Assembly (NCBI GenBank): GCA_023451735.1
Contig: JAEXYH010000037.1
Location: forward strand, 109,631-173,630
Reading direction: 5' to 3'
Length of the DNA stretch: 64,000 bases
From: Pseudomonadota bacterium
GTDB taxonomy: Bacteria; Pseudomonadota; Alphaproteobacteria; Rhizobiales; Rhizobiaceae
Below, one piece after another: positions 1 to 7,151 of this stretch (within the stretch, counting starts at the first letter, position 1; the number at the start of each line of letters is the position of its first letter). The position numbers and the translations under genes were made by a program. Below the pieces are notes generated by a model. That model ran no database searches, had not been told where the DNA came from, and saw only the letters and a program-made list of their open reading frames with translations.

Positions 1-8
1 CTGCAAGG

Positions 9-542
9 TCATCGGCTACCCGTCATGTTCGGTCCCGCGCGCTGCGCAAACTTATTGCCGCCAGCAAGCGCAGCATCCTTTCGGGATGCCTTCTTGCCGG
101 AAGGAGCGGACGCATCGTTGATGGTCTTCAGGGTGGCGCTGATGTCTTTCAGCGTTCGGGCTCGCTCGCCAAGCGAGATGGACTTCAGCAGGGATGCTCG
201 CCGGCGGGGATCGCTCTCCTCGGCGCAGATCATATCCTCGAGCTCGCCGTGCTGTGACGTGACGGCGTCTAGCTCGTCCAGCATCCTGCCAGCGAGCGCG
301 CGGCCGCGTTCGGCCAGATCAAGCGGCGCAGTTTCCACCGGAGCCACTGGAACCTCGATTGGCTTTGGCCGGTCAAGGTGCTTCGGCTGCGCCTTCCTCG
401 TCCAGCCTTCCGCCTTCGCCTTCTTGTTGATGGCGGTATGGGAAAGGCCGTACCAGCGGGCGATTTCGCGCACACTCATCTCACCGGCACGGAAGTCTTT
501 CTCGACGCCGTGCCAGTCGATCGGCTTGTTTTCTTGGGGCAT
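9..542 (-). CDS. Phage terminase small-subunit-like HTH protein
   Basis: The product has 177 residues. Residues 11-47 form a helix-turn-helix region (SVREIARWYGLSHTAINKK) of the kind at the N-terminus of phage terminase small subunits, which recognise the packaging site on phage DNA. The middle (about 85-145) is charged and helical and the C-terminus is basic. The ATG at 542 is preceded by GGAG eight bases away. The gene reads leftward, so the large terminase subunit would be expected just outside the window, which cannot be checked here. An HNH gene next to a small terminase gene is a common phage arrangement. Another HTH-containing phage protein is possible. Confidence 0.6.
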   Translation of the reverse strand: MPQENKPIDWHGVEKDFRAGEMSVREIARWYGLSHTAINKKAKAEGWTRKAQPKHLDRPKPIEVPVAPVETAPLDLAERGRALAGRMLDELDAVTSQHGELEDMICAEESDPRRRASLLKSISLGERARTLKDISATLKTINDASAPSGKKASRKDAALAGGNKFAQRAGPNMTGSR

Positions 543-702
543 GAAAATGGCTCCGGTTTCCGGCTGCCGGATTCAGAACGAAAAAAATCTCTAGATGCGG
601 GGGACGCGGGTTCGGCGGCCGGACCGGTTTCCAGCCAGACCTCCCCCCCTTGAACGCGAACCGGACGCGTGCGATTAGTTGCCTACAACCGGAGGATACA
701 TA

Positions 703-894
703 GTGGCTAAACCTATAATAGACCTAAACACTGTCGATGGGGAACCAGTCATCATTGTCACCTCACAGATCACCCACATCGTCGTCGACACGGTCAATTC
801 AAGCGCCGTCTATTTCGTTGGTGGCGCGAGCATAAAAGTTCAGGGGACACTCAACGAAATTGCGAACAGAGTATGGACTACAACTGAGGGGTAG
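703..894 (+). CDS. Small hypothetical protein, beta-strand rich
   Basis: This 63-residue protein is read from a GTG at 703, chosen because a clear GGAGGA ribosome site lies six bases upstream; an in-frame TTG at 679 lacks this support. The pattern of short beta-strand-like segments (GEPVIIV, ITHIVVD, AVYFVGG, ASIKVQG) loosely resembles small FlbD-like proteins, but no family can be named with confidence. It is convergent with the HNH gene, with only two bases between the ends, and faces away from the terminase gene. Confidence 0.55.
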   Translation: MAKPIIDLNTVDGEPVIIVTSQITHIVVDTVNSSAVYFVGGASIKVQGTLNEIANRVWTTTEG

Positions 895-896
895 CT

Positions 897-1265
897 CTAC
901 CCAAGCCTTGCCGCCCTGCGCTCCTCGGCCTGGATCTCGCTGTCATGGATGCGCTTGGTCACGGTCTCAATGTTGTTGATGTCCCAGAACAGCGCCGGAT
1001 CGCCGTGATGCGGGATCTTGTGGTTAGCCACCGGGCTGTTCGGGTCATTGCCTGTGCCTGCGCAGATCTCACCGGATCGCTGGCAGGTATAGTTGTCACG
1101 CTCGAACGCCTTGCGCCTCAGCCGCTCCCACCTCGCAGTGCGATACCATGGGCGCCATGGCTGTGTGCTGTCGCGGTACTTGTCTCGGGCCTTCTCGCCC
1201 GGCACTCTACCTACAAGCGGCTTGAGCGTGCCTACCAGTGGCTTGATGGTTGTGATCTTGGCCAT
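897..1265 (-). CDS. HNH endonuclease-like phage protein
   Basis: The 122-residue product has the outline of an HNH nuclease: a basic N-terminus, the segment WYRTARWERLRRKAF (40-54), a CQRSGE stretch (61-66) and ANHKIPHHGDPALFW (80-94) with a candidate catalytic His. HNH proteins next to terminase genes take part in DNA packaging in several phages. In many relatives a Cys-rich sequence of the type LCKxCH follows the centre; here the corresponding stretch reads VTKRIHD, so the usual second metal-binding Cys pair is missing. The ATG at 1265 was chosen because homology-like sequence begins there; the upstream in-frame extension to 1766 looks non-coding. Confidence 0.7.
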   Translation of the reverse strand: MAKITTIKPLVGTLKPLVGRVPGEKARDKYRDSTQPWRPWYRTARWERLRRKAFERDNYTCQRSGEICAGTGNDPNSPVANHKIPHHGDPALFWDINNIETVTKRIHDSEIQAEERRAARLG

Positions 1266-1508
1266 GTTCGTCCTGGTGGTTCTGGTCGAGTGACGACAGC
1301 GCTTGGCGTGTCGTTGATGCCGCCTTTGCGGAATGGCCGCATAACGACGAGAGGCGCTGCGGTGTAGAAGAACAGCCATGCAGCGAGGAATACGTCGGTC
1401 ATGAATGATCCTGTGGATAGCGGGGGATATTGTCGCGGCCGCAGAATTCGGCGTGACCGAATCAGTCGGTTGTAAGATAATTGGCGCGCAACCAAAGAGG
1501 AGAATGCA

Positions 1509-1673
1509 ATGCAATTCAAAGTGGGTGACACCGTTCAACTCAAGTCCGGTGGACCAGTGATGACTATTGATAGCGCGATAGGCAGTGGTGAGTATTGGTG
1601 TGTCTGGTTTCCCAGCAACTCTAGCGAACCTAAGGGCAGCGCTTTCAAGGCCGAGATGTTGACTGCGGCTTAA
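1509..1673 (+). CDS. YodC-like (DUF2158) small protein
   Basis: A 54-residue ORF starts at ATG 1509 with AGGAG six bases upstream. It begins MQFKVGDTVQLKSGGPVMT and contains EYWCVWF, which matches the DUF2158/YodC pattern of a KVGDxVxLKSGGPxMT start followed by a W-C-x-W-F motif. These are small SH3-like proteins of unknown function, frequent in proteobacteria and on mobile elements. It stands alone between the HNH gene and a 0.9-kb non-coding stretch. The family assignment is fairly secure; the role is not known. Confidence 0.8.
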   Translation: MQFKVGDTVQLKSGGPVMTIDSAIGSGEYWCVWFPSNSSEPKGSAFKAEMLTAA

Positions 1674-2320
1674 AGCCGATTGATATCGTGGCCGCCGGGA
1701 GCGACAGGAGTAGCTCAACCGGCGGCACGACTGCCAAGACTGCGAGAGGAGAGCGCGCCGTGGCAATAGTTACGCATCGTTCAGCGGCCGCACCTTACTG
1801 CAGCATGACGATGCGGCGGCCGTAACCGCTTATTGTTTGATTGATCAGTGATGTTGCTTGGGGCGCGAGCCAGGCCAACCCTCTCACCTATAGATGACTT
1901 GAGTGCGCGTGGCGGTCCCTCACACTAAGGGCCCTGAAACGGCGTGGCATACGGCGCGCAGATTTCTCCATAGGAGTACGCAATAACGCGGCCCAAAAAG
2001 GCACATCGGTGTGCTGAATTTTCAGCGTACCTCATTATTACCGCTCGGCGGGCCAATCAGGTCATGCGCTATCTATAGAGATACGCTGCAGCGTGGCACG
2101 ATTTTTGGCGCCCTTCACATATACAGGTGGGGAGATCAGCAAAAGTCAGGTGGCTCTACCCTACTGTATGGAAAAAGCCGGAAAGCGGCACCCCGTCACC
2201 GATAAAGGGGCATGAACCGCGAAAAACTTCCCTTCACACGCTCACGCCCCGGTGACAGTGTTTCCAGCCCTACTCTCTCCGAGATTGTGGAAAGTCAGAT
2301 CGCAACGCGCCATTTCCGCC

Positions 2321-2438
2321 AGTGGATAAGTGCCCCCGCATTTCAGAAATATCGTGTTAAAACAGCGTCAAGGCCTGTGGATAACTTTTGAACCGGCGCA
2401 AAAAACGTAATGTTTACTGTGAAATTGCCTGTGGATAA
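2321..2438 (-). repeat. Cluster of three DnaA-box-like sites
   Basis: Two perfect copies of the DnaA box TTATCCACA (as TGTGGATAA on the plus strand, at 2376-2384 and 2430-2438) and one copy with a terminal mismatch (AGTGGATAA, 2321-2329) lie in the same orientation, 55 and 54 bases apart. Such clusters occur in replication origins of chromosomes, plasmids and some phages. Origin function is an inference. Confidence 0.5.
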
Positions 2439-2506
2439 ATCGATGGCGCTACTTCAAACTTCTAAACGTAGGTGCAAAGATAATAGCCATGACGGAGATA
2501 TGAGCG

Positions 2507-2550
2507 TTTTACGGTCATAAAATGGCTCTTGATTTTACGACCATAAAATG
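2507..2550. promoter_or_regulatory. Pair of 18-bp operator-like repeats
   Basis: TTTTACGGTCATAAAATG (2507-2524) and TTTTACGACCATAAAATG (2533-2550) differ at two positions, are 26 bases apart and each has dyad symmetry (TTTTA and TAAAA arms). They sit 60 bases upstream of the regulator gene starting at 2611, the usual place for an autoregulatory operator. The binding protein is not known; the adjacent winged-helix protein is the obvious candidate. Confidence 0.55.
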
Positions 2551-2610
2551 ACAGGCTGTCTTTGCTGGCAGTGAACGGTAAGACCAGCACAAGTAGCGAA
2601 AGGAACCGCC

Positions 2611-3132
2611 ATGAGTGTGACGCTATTTAGGGGGGGCGGACTGACGGACCGATCTCCCCACCAACCGATAAGCTTAGCATCTAGTGAACGCGAAAGACTT
2701 GAGCGAGCTGTCGCGAGTTCAATGGATGCCCTGCTTGGTCTGCTGTCTTCATCAGTCGGCTCTAACACGGACGACGAGGCAATGATTGAACTTGGGGCGA
2801 CTTCGGACATGTTCATTGAGCCGCTGACCAAGCATGAAGTCCAAGTATTGGCGTGCGCCCTTTACATGGATAAGCAGATGCTCCCTCTTGCCTATGGAGA
2901 TATTCTCCGTCTGACGGATCGTTTTTCTGGCAAAGCCATGAACATCACCATGGTCTACAAGACAATCGAGAGGTTGGTGGACCGCGGACTCCTTGCACTG
3001 GATGAAAGCCGCGACGGGGGAAGCAACAAGTTTCGTATCTACAAGATACACGGATCGGGACGCGAGGCGTTCAAGCTCGCAGTTCTGAACTCCCGGCTTT
3101 TGGCCGGTTCGAAAAGTCCAGCCGCCGCCTAA
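2611..3132 (+). CDS. Winged-helix regulator, PadR/MarR-like
   Basis: The 173-residue protein has a variable N-terminal part (1-70) and a winged-helix domain at about 72-160: an HEVQVLACAL helix, then DILRLTDRFSGKAMN, the probable recognition helix MVYKTIERLVDRGLLAL, and a wing with GGSNKFRIYKI. The order helix, helix, TxxxVYKTIERL, GLL and wing resembles PadR-type repressors. The ATG at 2611 has an AAAGGA ribosome site. Two symmetric 18-bp repeats lie just upstream, suggesting autoregulation, and the gene at 3180 follows in the same direction. The inducer and target genes are unknown. Confidence 0.65.
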   Translation: MSVTLFRGGGLTDRSPHQPISLASSERERLERAVASSMDALLGLLSSSVGSNTDDEAMIELGATSDMFIEPLTKHEVQVLACALYMDKQMLPLAYGDILRLTDRFSGKAMNITMVYKTIERLVDRGLLALDESRDGGSNKFRIYKIHGSGREAFKLAVLNSRLLAGSKSPAAA

Positions 3133-3179
3133 ACAACGGCGGCTGTGGCACATCTAATCCCTGGGAGAACGAGGCTACC

Positions 3180-3536
3180 ATGGAAGCTTTACGCAGTACA
3201 ACGCGGCTTAGCCGCTTACCTGGAAAGGATCCGCCGATGCGGCACGCACTTCCACCCGATATCAAGGCTCTCATTTACGAGATGGTTCCGGAGCCACTTG
3301 AACGACTCGCTGTAATTAAGGGGCTCGAGGAGTATGTCGCGTTCCTCAAGGCCGAAGGCCGCTTCGACGACTGCGATGAGTATCTAGAATCCGAGAGACA
3401 AGCTATGACCTTGCACGTTGAGCAAGCCAGAAAAGACAAAAGCCGAGGACGCTTTAAGGTGGTTTTAGCCTACCTTGCCCCGGCTTTTGTCACTGTACTG
3501 ACACAAGTCATCACCCACAATCTTCCGGTCGGATAA
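3180..3536 (+). CDS. Hypothetical protein with C-terminal membrane segment
   Basis: The 118-residue product follows the winged-helix regulator after 47 bases and is followed by a strong terminator, so the two probably form one transcription unit. Residues 30-90 are mostly helical and charged. Residues 92-111 (FKVVLAYLAPAFVTVLTQVI) form a single hydrophobic segment preceded by a basic cluster (KDKSRGR), the arrangement of a tail-anchored membrane protein with the body in the cytoplasm. A second ATG at 3237 is an alternative start. No family is recognised. Confidence 0.6.
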   Translation: MEALRSTTRLSRLPGKDPPMRHALPPDIKALIYEMVPEPLERLAVIKGLEEYVAFLKAEGRFDDCDEYLESERQAMTLHVEQARKDKSRGRFKVVLAYLAPAFVTVLTQVITHNLPVG

Positions 3537-3557
3537 TCTTGAGTGATGCGCTTGAGA

Positions 3558-3585
3558 AACGGCGGCTTGCACCCGCCGTTTTTTT
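3558..3585 (+). terminator. Rho-independent terminator
   Basis: The stem AACGGCGG/CCGCCGTT (3558-3565 and 3573-3580) with a seven-base loop is followed by a run of T. It closes the two-gene unit 2611-3536. Confidence 0.85.
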
Positions 3586-3733
3586 CATTCTGCTCTAGGC
3601 TGCTTAACAAAAAGCTAAGGCGCTTGTTCCGAGCTCGTAAAACATTATAAGCACCGAATATTGATATTTTCAAGACAGTCGACGTGACAACGGTATGGCG
3701 CGCCAGCTTCGCGCAAGCTACCGCACTTCGATC

Positions 3734-3889
3734 TTACTGGCATTTCGCAAGGATCGTGGCGCTGGCGGAAGAAGCGCCAAGCTGCAGTTGCTCTATCGCA
3801 ATGTCTAGATGCCTGAACCTCTCTCGCCAATACGGCCTCTGACGCTTCAGGCTCTTAGGTGCAAGAGTGTCGGCTATTCCTAATTCCAT
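3734..3889 (-). CDS. Small hypothetical phage protein, 51 aa
   Basis: An ATG at 3889 is preceded by AGGAGACC, the same ribosome-site context as the AlpA-like gene at 6351. It opens a 51-residue frame rich in Arg, Leu and Gln (KSLKRQRPYWRERFRHLDI near residues 13-31), ending with TAA at 3734. It lies downstream of the RepA-like gene on the same strand, after the repeat array at 3964-4061. The length, charge pattern and ribosome site favour a real gene. No family is recognised. Confidence 0.5.
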   Translation of the reverse strand: MELGIADTLAPKSLKRQRPYWRERFRHLDIAIEQLQLGASSASATILAKCQ

Positions 3890-3963
3890 GGTCTCCTCGC
3901 TTGTGGTGGTGGGTGATTTAGCTTAGTGGCGTGCGAACACCGGAAGGGCTTCCACCCTTCCAG

Positions 3964-4061
3964 GGGTGTTCCACCCCACCGGGGGTTATAGGGGGTGGAA
4001 GGAACACCCGGTTGGAACCGGTTGGAAGCCAGTTGGAAGGCAGTTGGAAAGTCAGTTGGAA
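3964..4061. repeat. Phased GTTGGAA repeats with an adjacent inverted repeat
   Basis: Five copies of GTTGGAA start at 4011, 4021, 4032, 4043 and 4055, spaced 10, 11, 11 and 12 bases, so all fall on about the same face of the helix. Immediately left is an inverted repeat GGGTGTTCC (3964-3972) and GGAACACCC (4001-4009). The array overlaps the end of the RepA-like gene. Phased short repeats beside a replication helicase gene are typical of iteron origins, but operator function is also possible. Confidence 0.6.
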
Positions 4062-5401
4062 TGCTGCTGGGGTACGCTGAAATCTTCGGCCGAAACCATC
4101 AGTTTTTGCCGCTGCTTTGATTGCGGCCCCTCCATGACGACCTTGATCTCGCCGCGCGACAGTAGCGACTTCATCGCGGCTTCGAGAGCCTTCTTGCTGA
4201 CGCCTTCGGCCCCAGGCATATCGGCCATCACCGTCGGCGCGTAGTTGACCCCCTTGCCTGTGGACACGCGCATACCGCTCCTGTTGAGGTTCGACAGCAC
4301 CTCCTTGAAGACGCGCTCGGCGTGCGCCGCCACCATAGCCATGCCGACCGGCGGCTTGCCGTCATCGAGCACAAAGGCACCATCCTTCCAACGGATCTTG
4401 ATCTCACCGCCGGTCGTGCCGTAGTTCGCCTTCATAGTCTTGAGGATACGCAGATCCGGGTCCGCGCTTTTGTCATCTGGCCGTGTCAGGTAAAGACGCG
4501 AGCGCACCGAGTTATTCCACGCGGTCGACCCCGAGGAGCCACTGCCGCTCTGCATGCCGGACACGGACGGATGGGCAAGCAAGATAACCGCGCAGTCGAG
4601 CCCAATAGCGAGCTTGCGAAGCTGACCAATGAACTGACGGACCTGGCCTCGCTTGATCTCGTCACCGCCGAAAAGGTCGGCCGCCGTGTCGAACACGATT
4701 AGTCGCGGCTTCCACTCCGCCGCATATTCGACGATGGTCTGCATGAGCGGCGTAGGCAGCATGTTGCCCTTATTGTTCGGCACCGACAGAAGAGCATCGC
4801 GGTCAGCTAGCGGTAGAAGCCGGAAGCCGCCAAGGTCCTCGAGGGTCCGACGGTGCATCTTCGCGATATCGAGAAGGCGTCGCCAGAACTCTTCGGCCTC
4901 GTCTTCGGCTCCAACGTACAGCGTCCTGCCCGGCAAAGGCGCCATGTCAAGCGTGTCGACCCCCATCGCTCCCGCAGCGGCGAGCTGCAGCGTCAGGAGC
5001 GACTTTCCCACGCCGCCATCACCATTCACTATCGTGACCTGCCTCAGAGGCACAAGGTCTGGCGCATACCACTGGCGGGTCGGTACAGGCTTCCCGTGCC
5101 ACTCGGTAGGATCAACAAAGGCAAGGGGGGGCTGATCGTCGGATGCCTCTGTGGCTTGCTCCCGAGTTTCTGGGACCAAGGCGGGCCGGTTGTCGTTGGC
5201 TGCAGTTGTCCGGAATTTCCGGTTATCTGGTGCCGCCCCCTCAGCCAGAAAGCTGGCCTTGACCGTCTTCACCTCCCCGTCATCGAAACTGACCATCGCG
5301 CGATCTGAGTCGCCTGAGATAACCTTGCCCTCGCCCCACATGTAGTGGCGCACACGATCGCCGGCCTTCCAGTCGCATTTAGGCGGCGCGCTTGCTGTCA
5401 T
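4052..5401 (-). CDS. RepA-like hexameric helicase ATPase (AAA_25 type)
   Basis: The product has about 450 residues. The first 50 residues form a small beta-rich domain (GDRVRHYMWGEGKVIS, then MVSFDDGEVKTV) like the KOW/tudor-type tail of UvrD helicases. A RecA-like core follows, with Walker A GDGGVGKS (about 129-136), Walker B RLIVFD (235-240) and the sensor-like LLAHPS (277-282). The C-terminal 100 residues resemble a winged-helix region. Such proteins unwind DNA at phage or plasmid origins. The ATG at 5401 was chosen; a TTG two codons upstream (5407) is better spaced from a GAGG sequence and could be the true start. The start overlaps the upstream gene. Phased repeats lie at its 3' end. Confidence 0.85.
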   Translation of the reverse strand: MTASAPPKCDWKAGDRVRHYMWGEGKVISGDSDRAMVSFDDGEVKTVKASFLAEGAAPDNRKFRTTAANDNRPALVPETREQATEASDDQPPLAFVDPTEWHGKPVPTRQWYAPDLVPLRQVTIVNGDGGVGKSLLTLQLAAAGAMGVDTLDMAPLPGRTLYVGAEDEAEEFWRRLLDIAKMHRRTLEDLGGFRLLPLADRDALLSVPNNKGNMLPTPLMQTIVEYAAEWKPRLIVFDTAADLFGGDEIKRGQVRQFIGQLRKLAIGLDCAVILLAHPSVSGMQSGSGSSGSTAWNNSVRSRLYLTRPDDKSADPDLRILKTMKANYGTTGGEIKIRWKDGAFVLDDGKPPVGMAMVAAHAERVFKEVLSNLNRSGMRVSTGKGVNYAPTVMADMPGAEGVSKKALEAAMKSLLSRGEIKVVMEGPQSKQRQKLMVSAEDFSVPQQHSN

Positions 5402-5648
5402 GCTCAAATTCCACCTCGTCTTGCATCATATCGAGTAATTCACGGCGCACTTCCGGCGCGAGGCTGATGATTTGCGAACCGCCCCGAGAGGGCGGCCCGT
5501 AGACCAGGAGGCGACCGTCGGGCGCCTGAACGATGGTGCAGTCGTAGATCAGCACGCCCTCGGCGGGCTCGAAAGAGAACCGCGCCAGCGTGCGGAACCC
5601 GCTTGGCGAAGGCTCATGGCTTTTCCTCGTGACGCTCCTGACCCTCAC
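5379..5648 (-). CDS. SpoVG-like small protein
   Basis: This 89-residue protein starts at a GTG (5648) that overlaps the stop of the preceding gene (GTGA) and ends inside the RepA-like gene start, so it is translationally coupled on both sides. The segment from about 20 to 80 (LARFSFEPAEGVLIYDC, then DGRLLVYGPP and VRRELLDMM) follows the SpoVG pattern of beta strands, a functional loop and a C-terminal helix. SpoVG-type proteins bind nucleic acids. The similarity is a visual judgement, so the name is tentative. Confidence 0.55.
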   Translation of the reverse strand: MRVRSVTRKSHEPSPSGFRTLARFSFEPAEGVLIYDCTIVQAPDGRLLVYGPPSRGGSQIISLAPEVRRELLDMMQDEVEFEHDSKRAA

Positions 5649-5863
5649 GCAGTGGCCTCATCAGCGTCAATCACGTAAGCAAAGCCTGGCTTCCTCTCAT
5701 CACCTTTAATGAGGTGGACCAAGTACATCGGGCGCTCAGATAGGCTGCCGTGGACAACAATGCCCACTGCTTCGACCGGCAGATATTCCCACGCGCCGTT
5801 AGAAAAAGGGTTCTGGTGAGCGTGGGCGTGTCCACGGAACGGCTGAATCGGCGTGACTTGCAT
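5645..5863 (-). CDS. Hypothetical phage protein, 72 aa
   Basis: The ATG at 5863 has a strong AGGAGG ribosome site seven bases upstream. The protein contains a His-rich N-terminus (FRGHAHAHQN) and a beta-rich remainder (YLPVEAVGIVVHG, MYLVHLIKG). The stop overlaps the start of the SpoVG-like gene. It belongs to the leftward early operon running from 6351 to about 3734. No family is recognised. Confidence 0.6.
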   Translation of the reverse strand: MQVTPIQPFRGHAHAHQNPFSNGAWEYLPVEAVGIVVHGSLSERPMYLVHLIKGDERKPGFAYVIDADEATA

Positions 5864-5929
5864 AGATCCTCCTTCCAGCGCGAAGGCCGGCTATGGTGTT
5901 GAATTTACTGGGTGCAAAATTGCGTTGAG

Positions 5930-6142
5930 TTAGGCGGATACGGAGTGCGGCGCCCTTAGCGCTTCCGCTGCCTCCGTCAGGATCGTGGCGAAGTCGAACG
6001 CATCCTCTGGTTCCACCTCAAGGTAGAAGTGTTCGTTGTCAGCATCCGCCAAGAGCGCCGTCATATTGGCAGCCATCGCACCCAGCTTATCAGCAAGCTT
6101 TTGTCCTCGATCGTGTCTATGGAGGTGATGAACACCGCTCAT
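5930..6142 (-). CDS. Hypothetical phage protein, 70 aa
   Basis: The start codon overlaps the stop of the AlpA-like gene (ATGA), showing coupling. The acidic product has a His-rich start (VHHLHRHDRG) and then two helices (LADKLGAMAANMTALLADAD and DFATILTEAAEALRA). No family is recognised; its place in the early operon suggests a phage regulatory or replication accessory protein. Confidence 0.55.
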   Translation of the reverse strand: MSGVHHLHRHDRGQKLADKLGAMAANMTALLADADNEHFYLEVEPEDAFDFATILTEAAEALRAPHSVSA

Positions 6143-6351
6143 GCCGCAGTCCTCGCCGCACTCTCCTGCCCTGCAATCCAGGCGGTCAGGACGGACCTAC
6201 GTGCGCGAATCAACTTGCCCACGCGGTAGTGGGGGATGGTGCCCTTGTTTATCTGGTAGAATACGGCGCGCATGTCTTCGCCAAGGAACGCGGCAATTGC
6301 CTCAGCGCCCTTCAGGACGTCGTCGGCGAGGTTATCGTTTGCAGAATTCAT
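6139..6351 (-). CDS. AlpA-like (HTH_17) DNA-binding protein
   Basis: A 70-residue protein begins at ATG 6351 after GGAGACC. Residues 15-52 (GAEAIAAFLGEDMRAVFYQ, then GTIPHYRVGKLIRARR) fit the winged-helix HTH_17 family, in which a helix-turn-helix is followed by a G-x-I-P-x-x-x-V-G-x-x wing. Members include excisionases and AlpA-type regulators. It is the first gene of the leftward operon driven by the promoter at 6705-6734, and its stop overlaps the next start. It may act as excisionase or transcription factor; which is not clear. Confidence 0.75.
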   Translation of the reverse strand: MNSANDNLADDVLKGAEAIAAFLGEDMRAVFYQINKGTIPHYRVGKLIRARRSVLTAWIAGQESAARTAA

Positions 6352-6821
6352 ATGGTCTCCTCTGTGGTGGTTGGTGGTGTAGCGATCAAGGCGGTTACAT
6401 TGACCATGTGCAATGACCGCGTTCACAATCGGCATCATCACTGAGGCCGGTCGCAAATTTCGTGGTCAATCGTATTGGGCTGTACACAAACGCGGAGCGC
6501 AATACGGCTCGAGCGAAAGTGCCTATGCACTGAAATTAAGGAAGTATGGTGCTCCGGCATTTCTTGCCGGTCCGGTCACTGATCGACGCAAAAAACGCCG
6601 CCCGATCCGCGGGCTTACGGGCAGGTTTTCCCTGCAACTAAGGCGCAAGCGCCATGCGGGAACCACCCCGCGAAACATCGTGACCACCACAATCACGATA
6701 ACCGTATATATGAGGGTTTTTACAAATTTGTCAATGTGAGTACGAGGCAACACCACTGCCACAGAAAATCCATGACGAGATTTAGCACATGCTTAAGCTG
6801 TCACCCGGTCCCGGCTACTCT
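6352..6821. other. Early leader and regulatory stretch
   Basis: This 470-base stretch between the AlpA-like gene and the repressor gene holds a good leftward promoter (6705-6734) and a leader of about 340 bases for the early operon. Frames on both strands exist, but none has a convincing ribosome site or a recognisable product. A GC-rich inverted segment lies near 6600-6660 and may fold in the leader. Confidence 0.5.
6705..6734 (-). promoter_or_regulatory. Sigma-70-type promoter for the leftward early operon
   Basis: On the minus strand a perfect -35 TTGACA (6734-6729) and a -10 TATATA (6710-6705) are separated by 18 bases in an otherwise AT-rich block. It points toward the AlpA-like and RepA-like genes. 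Confidence 0.6.
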
Positions 6822-7082
6822 TCACCTCGACGCGCGCAGGCGAACCCCCGGACCGCCAGACGAAGAGTATTCCCCATCGAAGAACTCTGCTCCTCCATTA
6901 GTTAGAGCGTCAACGATTTTACCCACGGTGTCTGGTCGACCGCCTAATTCGCCATCGCCGGCCTCTAGTCGCTTGATGGTGGCCTCAGAGACTTCTGAAG
7001 CCTTTGCTAAATCGGCCTGTGACCACCCTAGCAATGCTCGCGCGGCCTTCACTTGTCGAATTGATACTTTTAGTATTGACAC
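6822..7082 (-). CDS. XRE-family repressor (phage CI-like)
   Basis: The 86-residue protein is a single HTH_3 domain: VKAARALLGWSQADLAKAS (11-29), the recognition helix SEATIKRLEAGDG (32-44), and a C-terminal extension ending in Arg. It is typical of small phage-type repressors. The GTG at 7082 was chosen because GGAG lies eight bases upstream. With this start, the operator-like palindrome at 7061-7079 lies inside codons 2-8, so the repressor could block its own gene from within the coding sequence. It probably controls the divergent gene at 7152 as well. Confidence 0.8.
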   Translation of the reverse strand: MSILKVSIRQVKAARALLGWSQADLAKASEVSEATIKRLEAGDGELGGRPDTVGKIVDALTNGGAEFFDGEYSSSGGPGVRLRASR

Positions 7083-7117
7083 ACCGTTACTCCGTGATAT
7101 TGATACTATTAGTATCG
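7061..7117. promoter_or_regulatory. Two palindromic operators for the XRE repressor
   Basis: The first site, TTGATACTTTTAGTATTGA (7061-7079), is nearly palindromic; the second, TGATACTATTAGTATCG (7101-7117), has perfect GATACTA/TAGTATC arms. They are 40 bases apart and lie between the repressor gene and the rightward gene at 7152. This is the layout of an operator region controlling divergent phage genes; binding by the adjacent repressor is inferred. Confidence 0.75.
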
Positions 7118-7151
7118 AAGTCGCAAGCGGAACGCAATGGAGTGAGCTGAA

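Larger units (their letters stand above)
1674..2610. other. Non-coding stretch with replication- and operator-like repeats
   Basis: No convincing gene is seen in this 0.94-kb stretch. Its right half carries three DnaA-box-like sequences (2321-2438) and two 18-bp repeats (2507-2550) directly upstream of a winged-helix regulator gene. A 59-residue ORF at 2212-2391 exists but has a poorly spaced ribosome site and overlaps the DnaA-like boxes. The left half (1674-2280) shows nothing recognisable. Confidence 0.5.

Noticed and set aside
2011..2205. 64-residue ORF on the plus strand
   Set aside because: No ribosome site, odd composition and no family resemblance.
2212..2391. 59-residue ORF in the phage non-coding stretch
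   Set aside because: The ribosome site is directly adjacent to the start codon, and the frame runs through two DnaA-like boxes. Not enough support for a gene.
6413..6739. 108-residue ORF opposite the early promoter
   Set aside because: It runs through the promoter and leader of the leftward operon, is highly basic and has no ribosome site.
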